A stretch of 31,546 bases of DNA from SIG603 sp964370115. Lineage in GTDB: Bacteria > Bacillota > Clostridia > Oscillospirales > Acutalibacteraceae. The stretch covers positions 1 to 31,546 of the forward strand of contig CAYJIA010000026.1 of the NCBI GenBank assembly GCA_964370115.1, in the 5' to 3' direction. A program made the position numbers and the translations under genes. Within the stretch, counting starts at the first letter, position 1; every line of letters starts with the position of its first letter. The notes under the pieces are model-generated. The model made no database searches. It was not told the origin of the DNA and saw only the letters and a program-made list of their open reading frames with translations. Positions 25,295-31,546 of the stretch are shown here, piece after piece.

Positions 25295-25435
25295 TTATTT
25301 GCTCTCACAAGGTTGGTTTGCAACGCCACAAGAAGTTTTACAAGCAGATTGACAAGATGTTTGGCACTCGCCACAACCGCCTTTTTGTACGCTCTCTTTT
25401 AAGTCACGAACTTCTATAGTTTTAATTCTCTCCAT
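25295..25435 (-). CDS. scfA: SCIFF ranthipeptide precursor (six cysteines in forty-five)
   Basis: A 46-residue peptide. The leader begins MERIKTIEVRDLKESVQKGG, and the core contains six cysteines at positions 21, 24, 28, 32, 36 and 43 (CGECQTSCQSACKTSC, then QPCESK). This is the SCIFF pattern found across Clostridia. The neighbouring maturase would cross-link the cysteines through thioether bonds to make a ranthipeptide; related products have been linked to population-density and metabolic control in clostridia. GGAGATG lies seven bases before the ATG, and a near-consensus promoter is just upstream. No obvious protease or exporter is next to it. Confidence 0.95.
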   Translation of the reverse strand: MERIKTIEVRDLKESVQKGGCGECQTSCQSACKTSCGVANQPCESK

Positions 25436-25477
25436 TATTTACATCTCCATTTCATAAATACATAATTTGCTCTTTTA

Positions 25478-25506
25478 ATAATAATCCACAACGCCTAAAA
25501 TGTCAA
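25478..25506 (-). promoter_or_regulatory. Promoter of the SCIFF operon
   Basis: On the minus strand -35 TTGACA (25506-25501), a 17-base spacer and -10 TATTAT (25483-25478). It begins only eight bases after the amidohydrolase stop and gives a leader of about 35 bases before the SCIFF start. The near-consensus boxes suggest strong expression. Confidence 0.85.
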
Positions 25507-25513
25507 GAAATTT

Positions 25514-26659
25514 TTAAGCTTTATAAACCACTTTTCCGTCAACTATTGTGTGTGAAACAGTGGCATCAATATCAAACAAAGGATTTTTATTCCAAATAGC
25601 AATGTCGGCATCTTTTCCAACTTCTATACTTCCAACTCTGTCGCCTATGTCGCAAAGAGTTGCAGCATTTATTGTGATAGCCTTAAACGCCTCTTCTTCG
25701 TCAAGTCCAGATTTTACCGCAAGACCTGCGCAAAGTGATAGATACTCTAGTGGAATTACAGGTGCGTCTGTGATAATAGCAATTGGCACACCCGCTTTGT
25801 TTAAGTCAGCAGGAGTTGCAAAGCTTTTGTTTCTTAGTTCAATTTTTGTCTTACTGCCAAATGATGGGCCTACAAACGCAGGAAGTTTTTCTGCCGCAAT
25901 TTCCTCTGCAATTAAAGAGCCGTCTGTGCAGTGGTCTAAAGTTATTTTCAAGTCAAATTCTTTAGCGATTCTAATTGCTGTAAAAATATCATCGGCTCTG
26001 TGAGCATGTGCTTTTAGTGGTATTTCTCTTTTAATTACAGGAATCATTGCCTCTAGTTTCATGTCAAAGCTTTTGTCTTCGCCGTTTTCTTTATCCGCCA
26101 TATATTTTTTTGTTTTAAATAGCAAATCGCGAAGCTCTGCGGCTACTGCCATACGTGTTTGAGGTGATTTTTTAAGTGCAGTGTAGCATCTTTTTGGATT
26201 TTCACCAAATGCGACTTTCATTGCAACAGGATTTTTTACTATCATATCGTCTACACGTTTTCCGTGAAGTTTAATAGCCACAAAAGTTCCACCTACAACA
26301 TTTGCACTGCCAGGGCCTGTTACAGCAGTTGTAACACCTGATTTTATCGCATTTTCAAAAGCCTCGTCTTGAGGATTTATCGAATCTATCGCACGAAGTT
26401 GTGGAGTGATTGGGTCGACTATTTCATTATAGTCTCTGCCTTCCCAGCCCATGCCCTCGTTGTCAAGTCCTATATGGCAGTGTGCCTCTACAAAACCAGG
26501 TAGTACAAGCTTTCCACCTGCATCTATTACCTCTGCATCGCTAGGCGCGTCTACAGTTTGTCCTACTGCTTTAATTTTTCCATTTTCGATTAAAATTTGG
26601 CCGTTTTCTATATCGCTTCCAGCCATAGTTTTAATATGTCCATTTTTTATAAGTATCAT
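25514..26659 (-). CDS. Metal-dependent amidohydrolase (imidazolonepropionase-like)
   Basis: A 381-residue amidohydrolase with the beta-sandwich/TIM-barrel layout of the COG1228 group. Metal ligands: HCH in VEAHCHIG (His60, His62), His218/His220 in KAHAHRADD, His243 in LDHCTDG and Asp298 in ITDAPVIP. The C-terminal run DRVGSIEVGKDADIAIWN is a classic amidohydrolase ending. The family cleaves cyclic amides, imides or related C-N bonds; the substrate is not known. AAGGAGTGG lies six bases before the ATG. It has its own promoter, and the SCIFF promoter starts right after its stop, so it is probably a separate unit. Confidence 0.9.
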   Translation of the reverse strand: MILIKNGHIKTMAGSDIENGQILIENGKIKAVGQTVDAPSDAEVIDAGGKLVLPGFVEAHCHIGLDNEGMGWEGRDYNEIVDPITPQLRAIDSINPQDEAFENAIKSGVTTAVTGPGSANVVGGTFVAIKLHGKRVDDMIVKNPVAMKVAFGENPKRCYTALKKSPQTRMAVAAELRDLLFKTKKYMADKENGEDKSFDMKLEAMIPVIKREIPLKAHAHRADDIFTAIRIAKEFDLKITLDHCTDGSLIAEEIAAEKLPAFVGPSFGSKTKIELRNKSFATPADLNKAGVPIAIITDAPVIPLEYLSLCAGLAVKSGLDEEEAFKAITINAATLCDIGDRVGSIEVGKDADIAIWNKNPLFDIDATVSHTIVDGKVVYKA

Positions 26660-26688
26660 TTTAAACCACTCCTTAAATTTCTTTTTGA

Positions 26689-26717
26689 ATTATAGCATAT
26701 TTTGCAAAAAAATACAA
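26689..26717 (-). promoter_or_regulatory. Promoter of the amidohydrolase gene
   Basis: On the minus strand -35 TTGTAT (26717-26712), a 17-base spacer ending TGC, and -10 TATAAT (26694-26689), an extended -10. A second possible pair, TTGACA (26739-26734) with TGTATT (26716-26711), overlaps it, again with 17-base spacing. Confidence 0.75.
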
Positions 26718-26755
26718 TATTAATTGCTCAGACTGTCAATAAACCCCTGTGGCAA

Positions 26756-26902
26756 AAAAAGTCTCCTCTTTTGCCCCTCTGGGGCAAAATTCACCACCAA
26801 AAAAGCTCTTCTCATGATAAGATTTCGCTTTTTGCGAAAAGCGACTTAGCGCTCTGCTCCAAGACCTCGAAATTTTTCGAAAAAAATTTAGTAAAACTTT
26901 TA
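26756..26902 (+). repeat. Dispersed repeat, copy B (most complete)
   Basis: This is the fullest copy. The left half (26756-26827) matches copy A at 61 of 72 positions. The right half (26836-26902) matches the reverse complement of 31546-31481 at 55 of 67 positions with one gap. It contains nested palindromes: TTTTGCCCC and GGGGCAAAA with a 3-base loop (26769-26789), CGCTTTT with AAAAGCG (26826-26843), and TCGAAA with TTTCGA. The minus strand is open for about 69 codons, but that is probably incidental. It separates recQ from the amidohydrolase promoter. Confidence 0.75.
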
Positions 26903-26930
26903 ATAAAAAAATGCGTAGCATTTTACTAAA
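26887..26930 (-). terminator. Nested hairpins after recQ, probable terminator
   Basis: On the minus strand, right after the recQ stop, AAAATGC pairs with GCATTTT (26924-26918 with 26914-26908, loop of three), followed by a T-rich run. An outer 10-bp inverted repeat, TTTAGTAAAA (26887-26896) and TTTTACTAAA (26921-26930), encloses the inner right arm. The two structures are mutually exclusive. It overlaps the end of repeat copy B. Confidence 0.55.
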
Positions 26931-26934
26931 CTCT

Positions 26935-28752
26935 TCACTTTTCACTATTTAAATATTCATTTATAACTTTTAAAAACCTCTCACCATAACGCTCAAGTTT
27001 CGTCTGTCCCACTCCTGAAATTTTATGAAATTCACTTAGCGTTTCTGGCGCCTTATTCGACATTTCTATCAGCGTTTTATCCGAAAAAATCACATATGCG
27101 GGCACGTTTTCGATTTTCGCTATCTTCATTCTATATTCTCTTAAAAGTTCAAACAATTCCTCGTTTTCGACATCATTTGATTTTTTGGGCTTATTCTTTG
27201 TTTTTTCCTTGTCCTTTATAATTTTTGTAACAAGTTTTACCCTGCCCTTTAATACATCGGCAGATTTTTTTGTGAGCATTATTACTTTATACTGCTCCTC
27301 ACTTTGCACAAGATATCCTTTTTCAAGTAAAAAATCTATTATCGCCCTAAGCTCTGTCACGCTTTTTTCGCTAATATTATAGGTCGATAACTTATCAAAA
27401 CCCATTTCTATTAATCGCTCGTTCTTACTGCCTCTTAAAACATCCACAAGCATGGTTATTCCAAAACGCTCCCTTAGCCTATATACACAAGACAAAATCT
27501 TCTGTGCCTCTGTAGTAATGTCGAGCTCTTCAAAATTTGTGTCACAATTACTACAATAACCACAATAGGCCTTTGGCTTTTCTCCAAAATATTTTAGTAT
27601 GTACGCCCTGCGACACTCGTTCGTTGTGCAGTAAAATATCATTTCGCGAAGTCTTTTATATTCTCTGGACTTCAACTCTTCTATGGCATCTTCCTCTAAA
27701 TCGCTATCTTCATAAGAGTGGTCAATCAACCATTCATTCAGCCTTACATCCTTGGGGCTATAAAGCATTAGACATTTTGCAAGGTTTCCGTCTCGACCTG
27801 CCCTACCTGCTTCTTGGTAGTAGCTCTCTATATCTCTTGGCATATTGTAATGCACTACATATGACACATTTGACTTGTCTATACCCATACCAAAGGCATT
27901 TGTCGCCACCATTACAGAATATTTATCCCTTAGAAAATCATTCTGATTTTCCTTTCTTACCATGTCGCTAAGGCCTGCATGGTAAAAAGCGGCTTTAACT
28001 CCGTTTTCGTTTAATAAGTCACACACTTCCTCGGTGAGCTTTCTGGAAAGACAGTATACTATACCACATTCATTTTTTCTTTCTTTCAAAAATTCCAAAA
28101 GCTCAAAATCTTTATCCTTGGTTTTTACAACTTCAAAGTACAAGTTTTCTCTGTCAAAACCCGTCACTAAAATCTCAGCATCCTTTAAGCTAAGCTTTGA
28201 AACTATATCTTCACGCACTTTTATTGTCGCCGTCGCCGTGAATGCTGACACTACAGGTCTTTTTGAAAGCTCTTTTATAAACAAAGGTATGTCAAGGTAA
28301 CTCTGCCTAAAGTCTTGTCCCCATTTTGATATACAGTGCGCTTCGTCCACACAAAGCATTGATATTTCTTGACTTTTCGCAAATTGCAAAAAAGCAGGCG
28401 TTAAAAGCCTCTCTGGTGCCACATAGATAAGCTTAAACTCTCCAGCGTAGGCGGCATCCATAATCTCATACATCTCTCTTGGGTTTAAAGACGAATTAAT
28501 AAAAGTAGCCGGAATTCCTGACTGAGTAAGAGCCATTACTTGGTCTTGCATAAGCGATATAAGTGGTGATACGACTATTGTAATTCCCGAAAGAAGCATT
28601 GCAGGCACTTGGTAGCACATGGATTTTCCAGCGCCCGTTGGCATTATCCCCAGCGTGTCTTTGCCCTCTAATATTGAATTTACAAGCACTTCTTGCCCTT
28701 CTCTAAAACTTTGATACCCAAAGTATTTTTCGAGTATATTGTAAATTGGCAA
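26935..28752 (-). CDS. recQ: RecQ family ATP-dependent DNA helicase
   Basis: A 605-residue 3'-5' DNA helicase for recombination and repair. Walker A is PTGAGKS (38-44), the Walker B box is DEAH (136-139) followed by CISKWGQDFR, and motif VI is QEAGRAGRDG (313-322). The RecQ-Ct zinc site has Cys380, Cys397, Cys400 and Cys403. A C-terminal HRDC domain is seen at about 530-600 (LFELLREYRMKIA, VPAYVIFSDKTL). Length is normal for a full RecQ with HRDC. The start is TTG at 28752; its GAGGTGA site lies at the end of the GNAT gene, which stops five bases upstream, so the two are coupled. Confidence 0.95.
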   Translation of the reverse strand: MPIYNILEKYFGYQSFREGQEVLVNSILEGKDTLGIMPTGAGKSMCYQVPAMLLSGITIVVSPLISLMQDQVMALTQSGIPATFINSSLNPREMYEIMDAAYAGEFKLIYVAPERLLTPAFLQFAKSQEISMLCVDEAHCISKWGQDFRQSYLDIPLFIKELSKRPVVSAFTATATIKVREDIVSKLSLKDAEILVTGFDRENLYFEVVKTKDKDFELLEFLKERKNECGIVYCLSRKLTEEVCDLLNENGVKAAFYHAGLSDMVRKENQNDFLRDKYSVMVATNAFGMGIDKSNVSYVVHYNMPRDIESYYQEAGRAGRDGNLAKCLMLYSPKDVRLNEWLIDHSYEDSDLEEDAIEELKSREYKRLREMIFYCTTNECRRAYILKYFGEKPKAYCGYCSNCDTNFEELDITTEAQKILSCVYRLRERFGITMLVDVLRGSKNERLIEMGFDKLSTYNISEKSVTELRAIIDFLLEKGYLVQSEEQYKVIMLTKKSADVLKGRVKLVTKIIKDKEKTKNKPKKSNDVENEELFELLREYRMKIAKIENVPAYVIFSDKTLIEMSNKAPETLSEFHKISGVGQTKLERYGERFLKVINEYLNSEK

Positions 28753-28757
28753 TTATG

Positions 28758-29234
28758 TCACCTCTTCTTAAAAATTTTTTCCATTTTATAATAGTCACCT
28801 ACTTGAAGCTTCTTTTCATTATCTTTATAAGCGTATCCTAGCTTTTCATAAAAACCAGCGGCTGTTATAGATGAATTTAAAACAACTTTCTCACTATTTA
28901 AAAATATCTCGTCACTTTCAAGTGCATCCATCACAATTTTCCCTACACCCTTTCCCTGACAATCTGGATTTACAAAAATCGACAGTAAAATACTCTCTGT
29001 CATACTTTCGCCATGTGGCGTTATCGCACCAACGCCTACTATATTTTCACCGTCTAACACTGCATAAATATGTCCAGTATCAAAAATCTCCGTAACTTTT
29101 TCTTCATTATACCTGTCGACTAAGCCCTGAATGGCCTCGTCCGAGTAATCTTTGCTATTGACCTCATAAAAATTTCTATGCGCCAAATCTATCAGCTTTA
29201 CAAGCTCGTCTTTTATAAGTCTTCTAGTTTTCAT
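28758..29234 (-). CDS. GNAT family N-acetyltransferase
   Basis: A 158-residue GNAT acetyltransferase. Motif A, the acetyl-CoA pyrophosphate loop, is FVNPDCQGKGVGKIVMD with Q/R-x-x-G-x-G/A spacing; AAGFYEKLGY is the usual C-terminal motif. The acceptor could be a small molecule or protein and is not identifiable. The ATG at 29234 has GGGAG nine bases upstream. A longer frame from 29276 would start inside the promoter, so it was rejected. Its last codons carry the recQ ribosome binding site. A functional link with RecQ is not implied beyond co-transcription. Confidence 0.9.
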   Translation of the reverse strand: MKTRRLIKDELVKLIDLAHRNFYEVNSKDYSDEAIQGLVDRYNEEKVTEIFDTGHIYAVLDGENIVGVGAITPHGESMTESILLSIFVNPDCQGKGVGKIVMDALESDEIFLNSEKVVLNSSITAAGFYEKLGYAYKDNEKKLQVGDYYKMEKIFKKR

Positions 29235-29255
29235 ATATTTCATCTCCCTTAAAAA

Positions 29256-29284
29256 ACTATACAACAAAATCCACAAAATATCAA
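29256..29284 (-). promoter_or_regulatory. Promoter of the GNAT-recQ operon
   Basis: On the minus strand -35 TTGATA (29284-29279), a 17-base spacer and -10 TATAGT (29261-29256). The leader would be only about 15 bases, carrying the GGGAG site. It is divergent from the MATE promoter at 29296. Confidence 0.8.
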
Positions 29285-29295
29285 TAGCGATAAGT

Positions 29296-29324
29296 TTGAC
29301 TAGTTGTAAAAACCGTGATATAAT
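29296..29324 (+). promoter_or_regulatory. Promoter of the second MATE gene
   Basis: -35 TTGACT (29296-29301), a 17-base spacer ending TGA and a perfect -10 TATAAT (29319-29324) with extended TG. The two divergent -35 boxes are 11 bases apart. Confidence 0.88.
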
Positions 29325-29378
29325 TCTATTTGAATATAATCGAATTTTGTCAAAAAAACGAGTAAAGGTGTGTTAAGT

Positions 29379-30776
29379 TTGCAGTTTCTAAACGTAGATA
29401 AACTCCTCAAAACAAACCCAAGTCCCGAAGGTGTTGCTCCTCCGACATCAAGCGAAATAGTCAGCCGTACTTTAAGCATTGCGTGGCCTTCTGTTTTAGA
29501 GTCGTTTTTGATGAGCCTCACGGGATTTGTCGACACAATAATGGTAGGCTCCCTAGGTGTCGCCGCCATAGCTTCTGTTGGTCTCACCACTCAGCCAAAG
29601 TTTATCGCACTTTGCGTTTTTATTGCGCTGAGTGTTGCGACATCTTCACTTGTTGCAAGACGGCGCGGTGAAGAAGATAAAGAAAGCGCAAACAGGATAC
29701 TGCGACTTGTGGTGTTACTAGCCCTTGTTCTAACTGCTGTTATTTCTACTACCTTTATTTTGGGTGCAGATTTTATAATCTCGATATCAGGCTCGGCACC
29801 CGACACCCACAAAGATGCCGTAAATTATTTTAACATTTTAATGTTAGGACTTGGCTTTAACGCACTGACACTTGTAATAAACGCTGCACAACGCGGAGTT
29901 GGTAGGACAAAAATTGCAATGCGTACTAATCTTGTTTCAAATGCAATTAATGTATTTTTCAACTACGCACTAATAGGTGGTAACTTAGGTTTTCCAGAAC
30001 TTGGCATAGAGGGTGCCGCTATAGCCACTGTAATAGGCGGTGCTGCAGCTTGTGCTATGAGTGTTGCCTCTGTACTTAAGAGAGATTCTTACCTATATTT
30101 ATTCGCCGTTAAAGGTATAAAAACTGCTTCAAGAGACATAAAGTCTCTTATTAATGTAGGCTCGAGCGCCTTTGTTGAGCAGTTGTTTTTAAGGATAGGA
30201 TTTTTCTTATTCCAAGTTGCCGTGGCAAGCCTTGGCACAACGGAACTTGCCGCACATCAAATCGGTATGAACTTTATGGCAATTTCTTTCTCGTTTGCAG
30301 ACGGTTTATCTGTAGCTTCGGTAGCTCTAGTAGGGCGAAGCCTCGGAGAGAAAAGGCAGGACAAGGCAAGACTTTTCAGCTCTGCTTGTCAAAAAATCGG
30401 CCTGATTTGCGCATTTTTTGTCTCTATAATTTATTTCGTGTTCGGTCGGACTCTGTTTTCTATGTTCTCAAGCGACACAGTAGTTTTGGATTATGGAAAC
30501 ATGATTATGATGGTTTTGTGTTTTGTAATCTACCTACAAATAGAGCAAGTCACAATGATAGGCTGTCTAAGAGGTGCGGGCGACACAAAATTCACCGCTG
30601 TCGTATCGCTTATCAGCGTTTCGATAATAAGACCTGGTGCCAGCTGGCTATTCTGCTACCCATTAGGACTAGGACTTTTCGGAATTTGGTTAGGGCTTTG
30701 CGCCGATCAACTTGTCAGATTTATCTTAGGATTTATCAGATTTAAAAAAGGCAATTGGCTTAAAATTAAAATTTAA
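29379..30776 (+). CDS. MATE family efflux transporter (second copy)
   Basis: A 465-residue, roughly 12-helix MATE/MOP transporter. It has VDTIMVGSLGVAAIASVGL in the first half, AAHQIGMNFMAISFSFADG and ALVGRSLGEKR in the second, and GCLRGAGDTKF as the late motif. It probably exports a cationic or aromatic compound. The likely start is TTG at 29379, eight bases after AAAGGTG; the GTG at 29370 sits on the binding site itself. It is transcribed alone from a strong extended -10 promoter. Similarity to the MATE protein at 15273 is at family level only. Confidence 0.92.
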   Translation: MQFLNVDKLLKTNPSPEGVAPPTSSEIVSRTLSIAWPSVLESFLMSLTGFVDTIMVGSLGVAAIASVGLTTQPKFIALCVFIALSVATSSLVARRRGEEDKESANRILRLVVLLALVLTAVISTTFILGADFIISISGSAPDTHKDAVNYFNILMLGLGFNALTLVINAAQRGVGRTKIAMRTNLVSNAINVFFNYALIGGNLGFPELGIEGAAIATVIGGAAACAMSVASVLKRDSYLYLFAVKGIKTASRDIKSLINVGSSAFVEQLFLRIGFFLFQVAVASLGTTELAAHQIGMNFMAISFSFADGLSVASVALVGRSLGEKRQDKARLFSSACQKIGLICAFFVSIIYFVFGRTLFSMFSSDTVVLDYGNMIMMVLCFVIYLQIEQVTMIGCLRGAGDTKFTAVVSLISVSIIRPGASWLFCYPLGLGLFGIWLGLCADQLVRFILGFIRFKKGNWLKIKI

Positions 30777-30828
30777 CAATTTTACTTCTTTTTTCCACTA
30801 TATTTTTTATTTTAAATGTGTTAGAATA

Positions 30829-30858
30829 TTTACAGATACGTTTACATAAATTTATAAC
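30829..30858 (+). promoter_or_regulatory. Candidate promoter of the HD-domain gene
   Basis: -35 TTTACA (30829-30834), an 18-base spacer and -10 TATAAC (30853-30858), each one mismatch from consensus. A second possibility is an extended -10 TGT-TAGAAT at 30819-30827 without a -35. Confidence 0.5.
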
Positions 30859-30898
30859 AAGTTAAAGTAAATGGAGATAGGAGTGATGTTTTTTAAAT

Positions 30899-31435
30899 AT
30901 GATATTTAACCAAAACAAAAAAGTAGAAAGAAAAACCAGAAAAGCCGATAGGATTTTAGAGTCCCACAACGACTTTTACGACTCAATCAAAGATTTAATT
31001 GTTGATGAACATGTTCAAGCAATGAAAGATATACAACAGCACACTAAATATATTTCACGATATGACCACAGTCTTTTCGTAGCATATATAGCACATAAAA
31101 TCAGTTTAAGACTTGGTGCAGACGCAAAAATAGCCGCAAGGGGCGGACTTCTTCACGATTTTGAAAAACACGACAAAGTTAGAAAGAGCACAAGCCCATT
31201 TAAAATGTTTTTCATTCATTCAAAAGTGGCAAAAAGCCATGCTAACGAAGTTTTCTTCTTAAACGAAGTCGAGCAGGATATAATCGTAAAACACATGTGG
31301 CCAATGACACCACATTTACTTCCAAAATACAAAGAATCTTTCATTGTAAATTTAGCCGATAAATACTGTGCCGCCATGGAACTTTTAGGCAGGCACAAAA
31401 ACTCAAAGGTACTTACAATTTCATCAATAGCATAA
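30899..31435 (+). CDS. HD-domain phosphohydrolase family protein
   Basis: A 178-residue HD-superfamily protein. The metal-binding set is His57 (YDHSLFVAYIAHKI), His86-Asp87 (GGLLHDF), His114 (HANEVF) and Asp154 (LADKYCAAMEL). IIVKHMWPMTPHLLPKYKESFIV matches a small Firmicute HD subfamily of unknown substrate; such proteins usually remove phosphate from nucleotides or signalling nucleotides. An in-frame TGA upstream forces the ATG at 30899, although the GGAG is 15 bases away and a 7-codon ORF starts in between at 30886. A terminator follows directly. Confidence 0.87.
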   Translation: MIFNQNKKVERKTRKADRILESHNDFYDSIKDLIVDEHVQAMKDIQQHTKYISRYDHSLFVAYIAHKISLRLGADAKIAARGGLLHDFEKHDKVRKSTSPFKMFFIHSKVAKSHANEVFFLNEVEQDIIVKHMWPMTPHLLPKYKESFIVNLADKYCAAMELLGRHKNSKVLTISSIA

Positions 31436-31466
31436 AAAAAGCTGTCGTTACTGCGGCAGCTTTTTT
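31434..31466 (+). terminator. Intrinsic terminator of the HD-domain gene
   Basis: AAAAAAGCTG (31435-31444) pairs with CAGCTTTTTT (31457-31466); three more inner pairs extend the stem. The A-run on one side and T-run on the other make it potentially bidirectional. Confidence 0.85.
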
Positions 31467-31480
31467 CTTGTCAGAAAAGA

Positions 31481-31546
31481 TAAAAGTTTTAATAAATCTT
31501 TTTCAAAAGATTTCGGGTTCTTAGGGCAGAGCCCTGAGGCGTTTTC
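31481..31546 (-). repeat. Dispersed repeat, copy C (truncated by window end)
   Basis: Read on the minus strand it matches copy B 26836-26902 at 55 of 67 positions with one gap, sharing CTCTGC, CGAAAT and TAAAACTTTTA. It lies just beyond the HD gene terminator, in the opposite orientation to copy B. AGGGC and GCCCT around a 3-base loop form a hairpin here that is degenerate in copy B. The left half should lie outside the window. Confidence 0.75.

Noticed and set aside
25548..26003. 151-codon plus-strand frame opposite the amidohydrolase
   Set aside because: Antisense shadow. The amidohydrolase has all metal ligands and a clear start.
26736..26945. 69-codon open frame on the minus strand after recQ, as a gene
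   Set aside because: It lies within repeat copy B, lacks a convincing ribosome binding site, and the same frame is interrupted in copy A.
1..31546. CRISPR array, tRNA/rRNA genes, transposase, integrase or prophage genes
   Set aside because: Looked for on both strands; no regularly spaced direct repeats, cloverleaf-like segments or mobile-element proteins were found.

Overview
The window is A+T-rich, densely packed DNA from an anaerobic Firmicute, almost certainly class Clostridia. The main evidence is a SCIFF precursor peptide (six cysteines in 46 residues) next to its radical SAM/SPASM maturase, a pair characteristic of Clostridia. Strong AGGAGG-type ribosome binding sites, TTGACA/TATAAT-type promoters and frequent TTG starts agree. 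I saw no tRNA, rRNA, CRISPR, transposase or phage gene. Genus cannot be read from the sequence.

Left part, minus strand (1-11178). The window opens with the 5' end of a lipoprotein gene and its roughly 450-base upstream region, followed by a CNNM/CorC-type membrane protein with its own promoter and terminator. Next comes a seven-gene unit read from 9120 down to 1899 from one very good promoter. Its first four genes (SGNH hydrolase, DUF4358 lipoprotein, MBOAT acyltransferase, DHHW protein) look like an extracytoplasmic O-acylation system. Its last three (N-acyl-D-amino-acid deacylase, RidA-like deaminase, D-threonine aldolase-like PLP enzyme) look like a D-amino-acid catabolic route. No gap exceeds about 25 bases. 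Upstream lie a mannonate dehydratase and a ComEC-like metallo-beta-lactamase-fold protein.

Middle part, plus strand (11373-21689). A phosphohexomutase, a YgiQ radical SAM protein, a hotdog acyl-CoA thioesterase and a MATE transporter form one run. A two-gene cyclic-di-GMP module follows from its own promoter: a PAS-GGDEF-GAF diguanylate cyclase and a FIST-EAL phosphodiesterase. Nested convergent terminators close this block.

Right part (21863-31546). On the minus strand are a small sugar-phosphate transferase with a promoter inside the end of the upstream gene, an Orn/Lys/Arg-type decarboxylase, the SCIFF maturase, the SCIFF peptide gene, an amidohydrolase, RecQ and a GNAT acetyltransferase. 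SCIFF peptide, maturase and decarboxylase form one operon with a hairpin after the peptide gene. Divergent from GNAT-recQ, on the plus strand, are a second MATE transporter and an HD-domain phosphohydrolase.

The least-described items are the acylation/D-amino-acid supercluster and a dispersed palindrome-rich repeat seen in three diverged copies (about 21769, 26756 and 31481 to the window edge), each beside a gene end or terminator.
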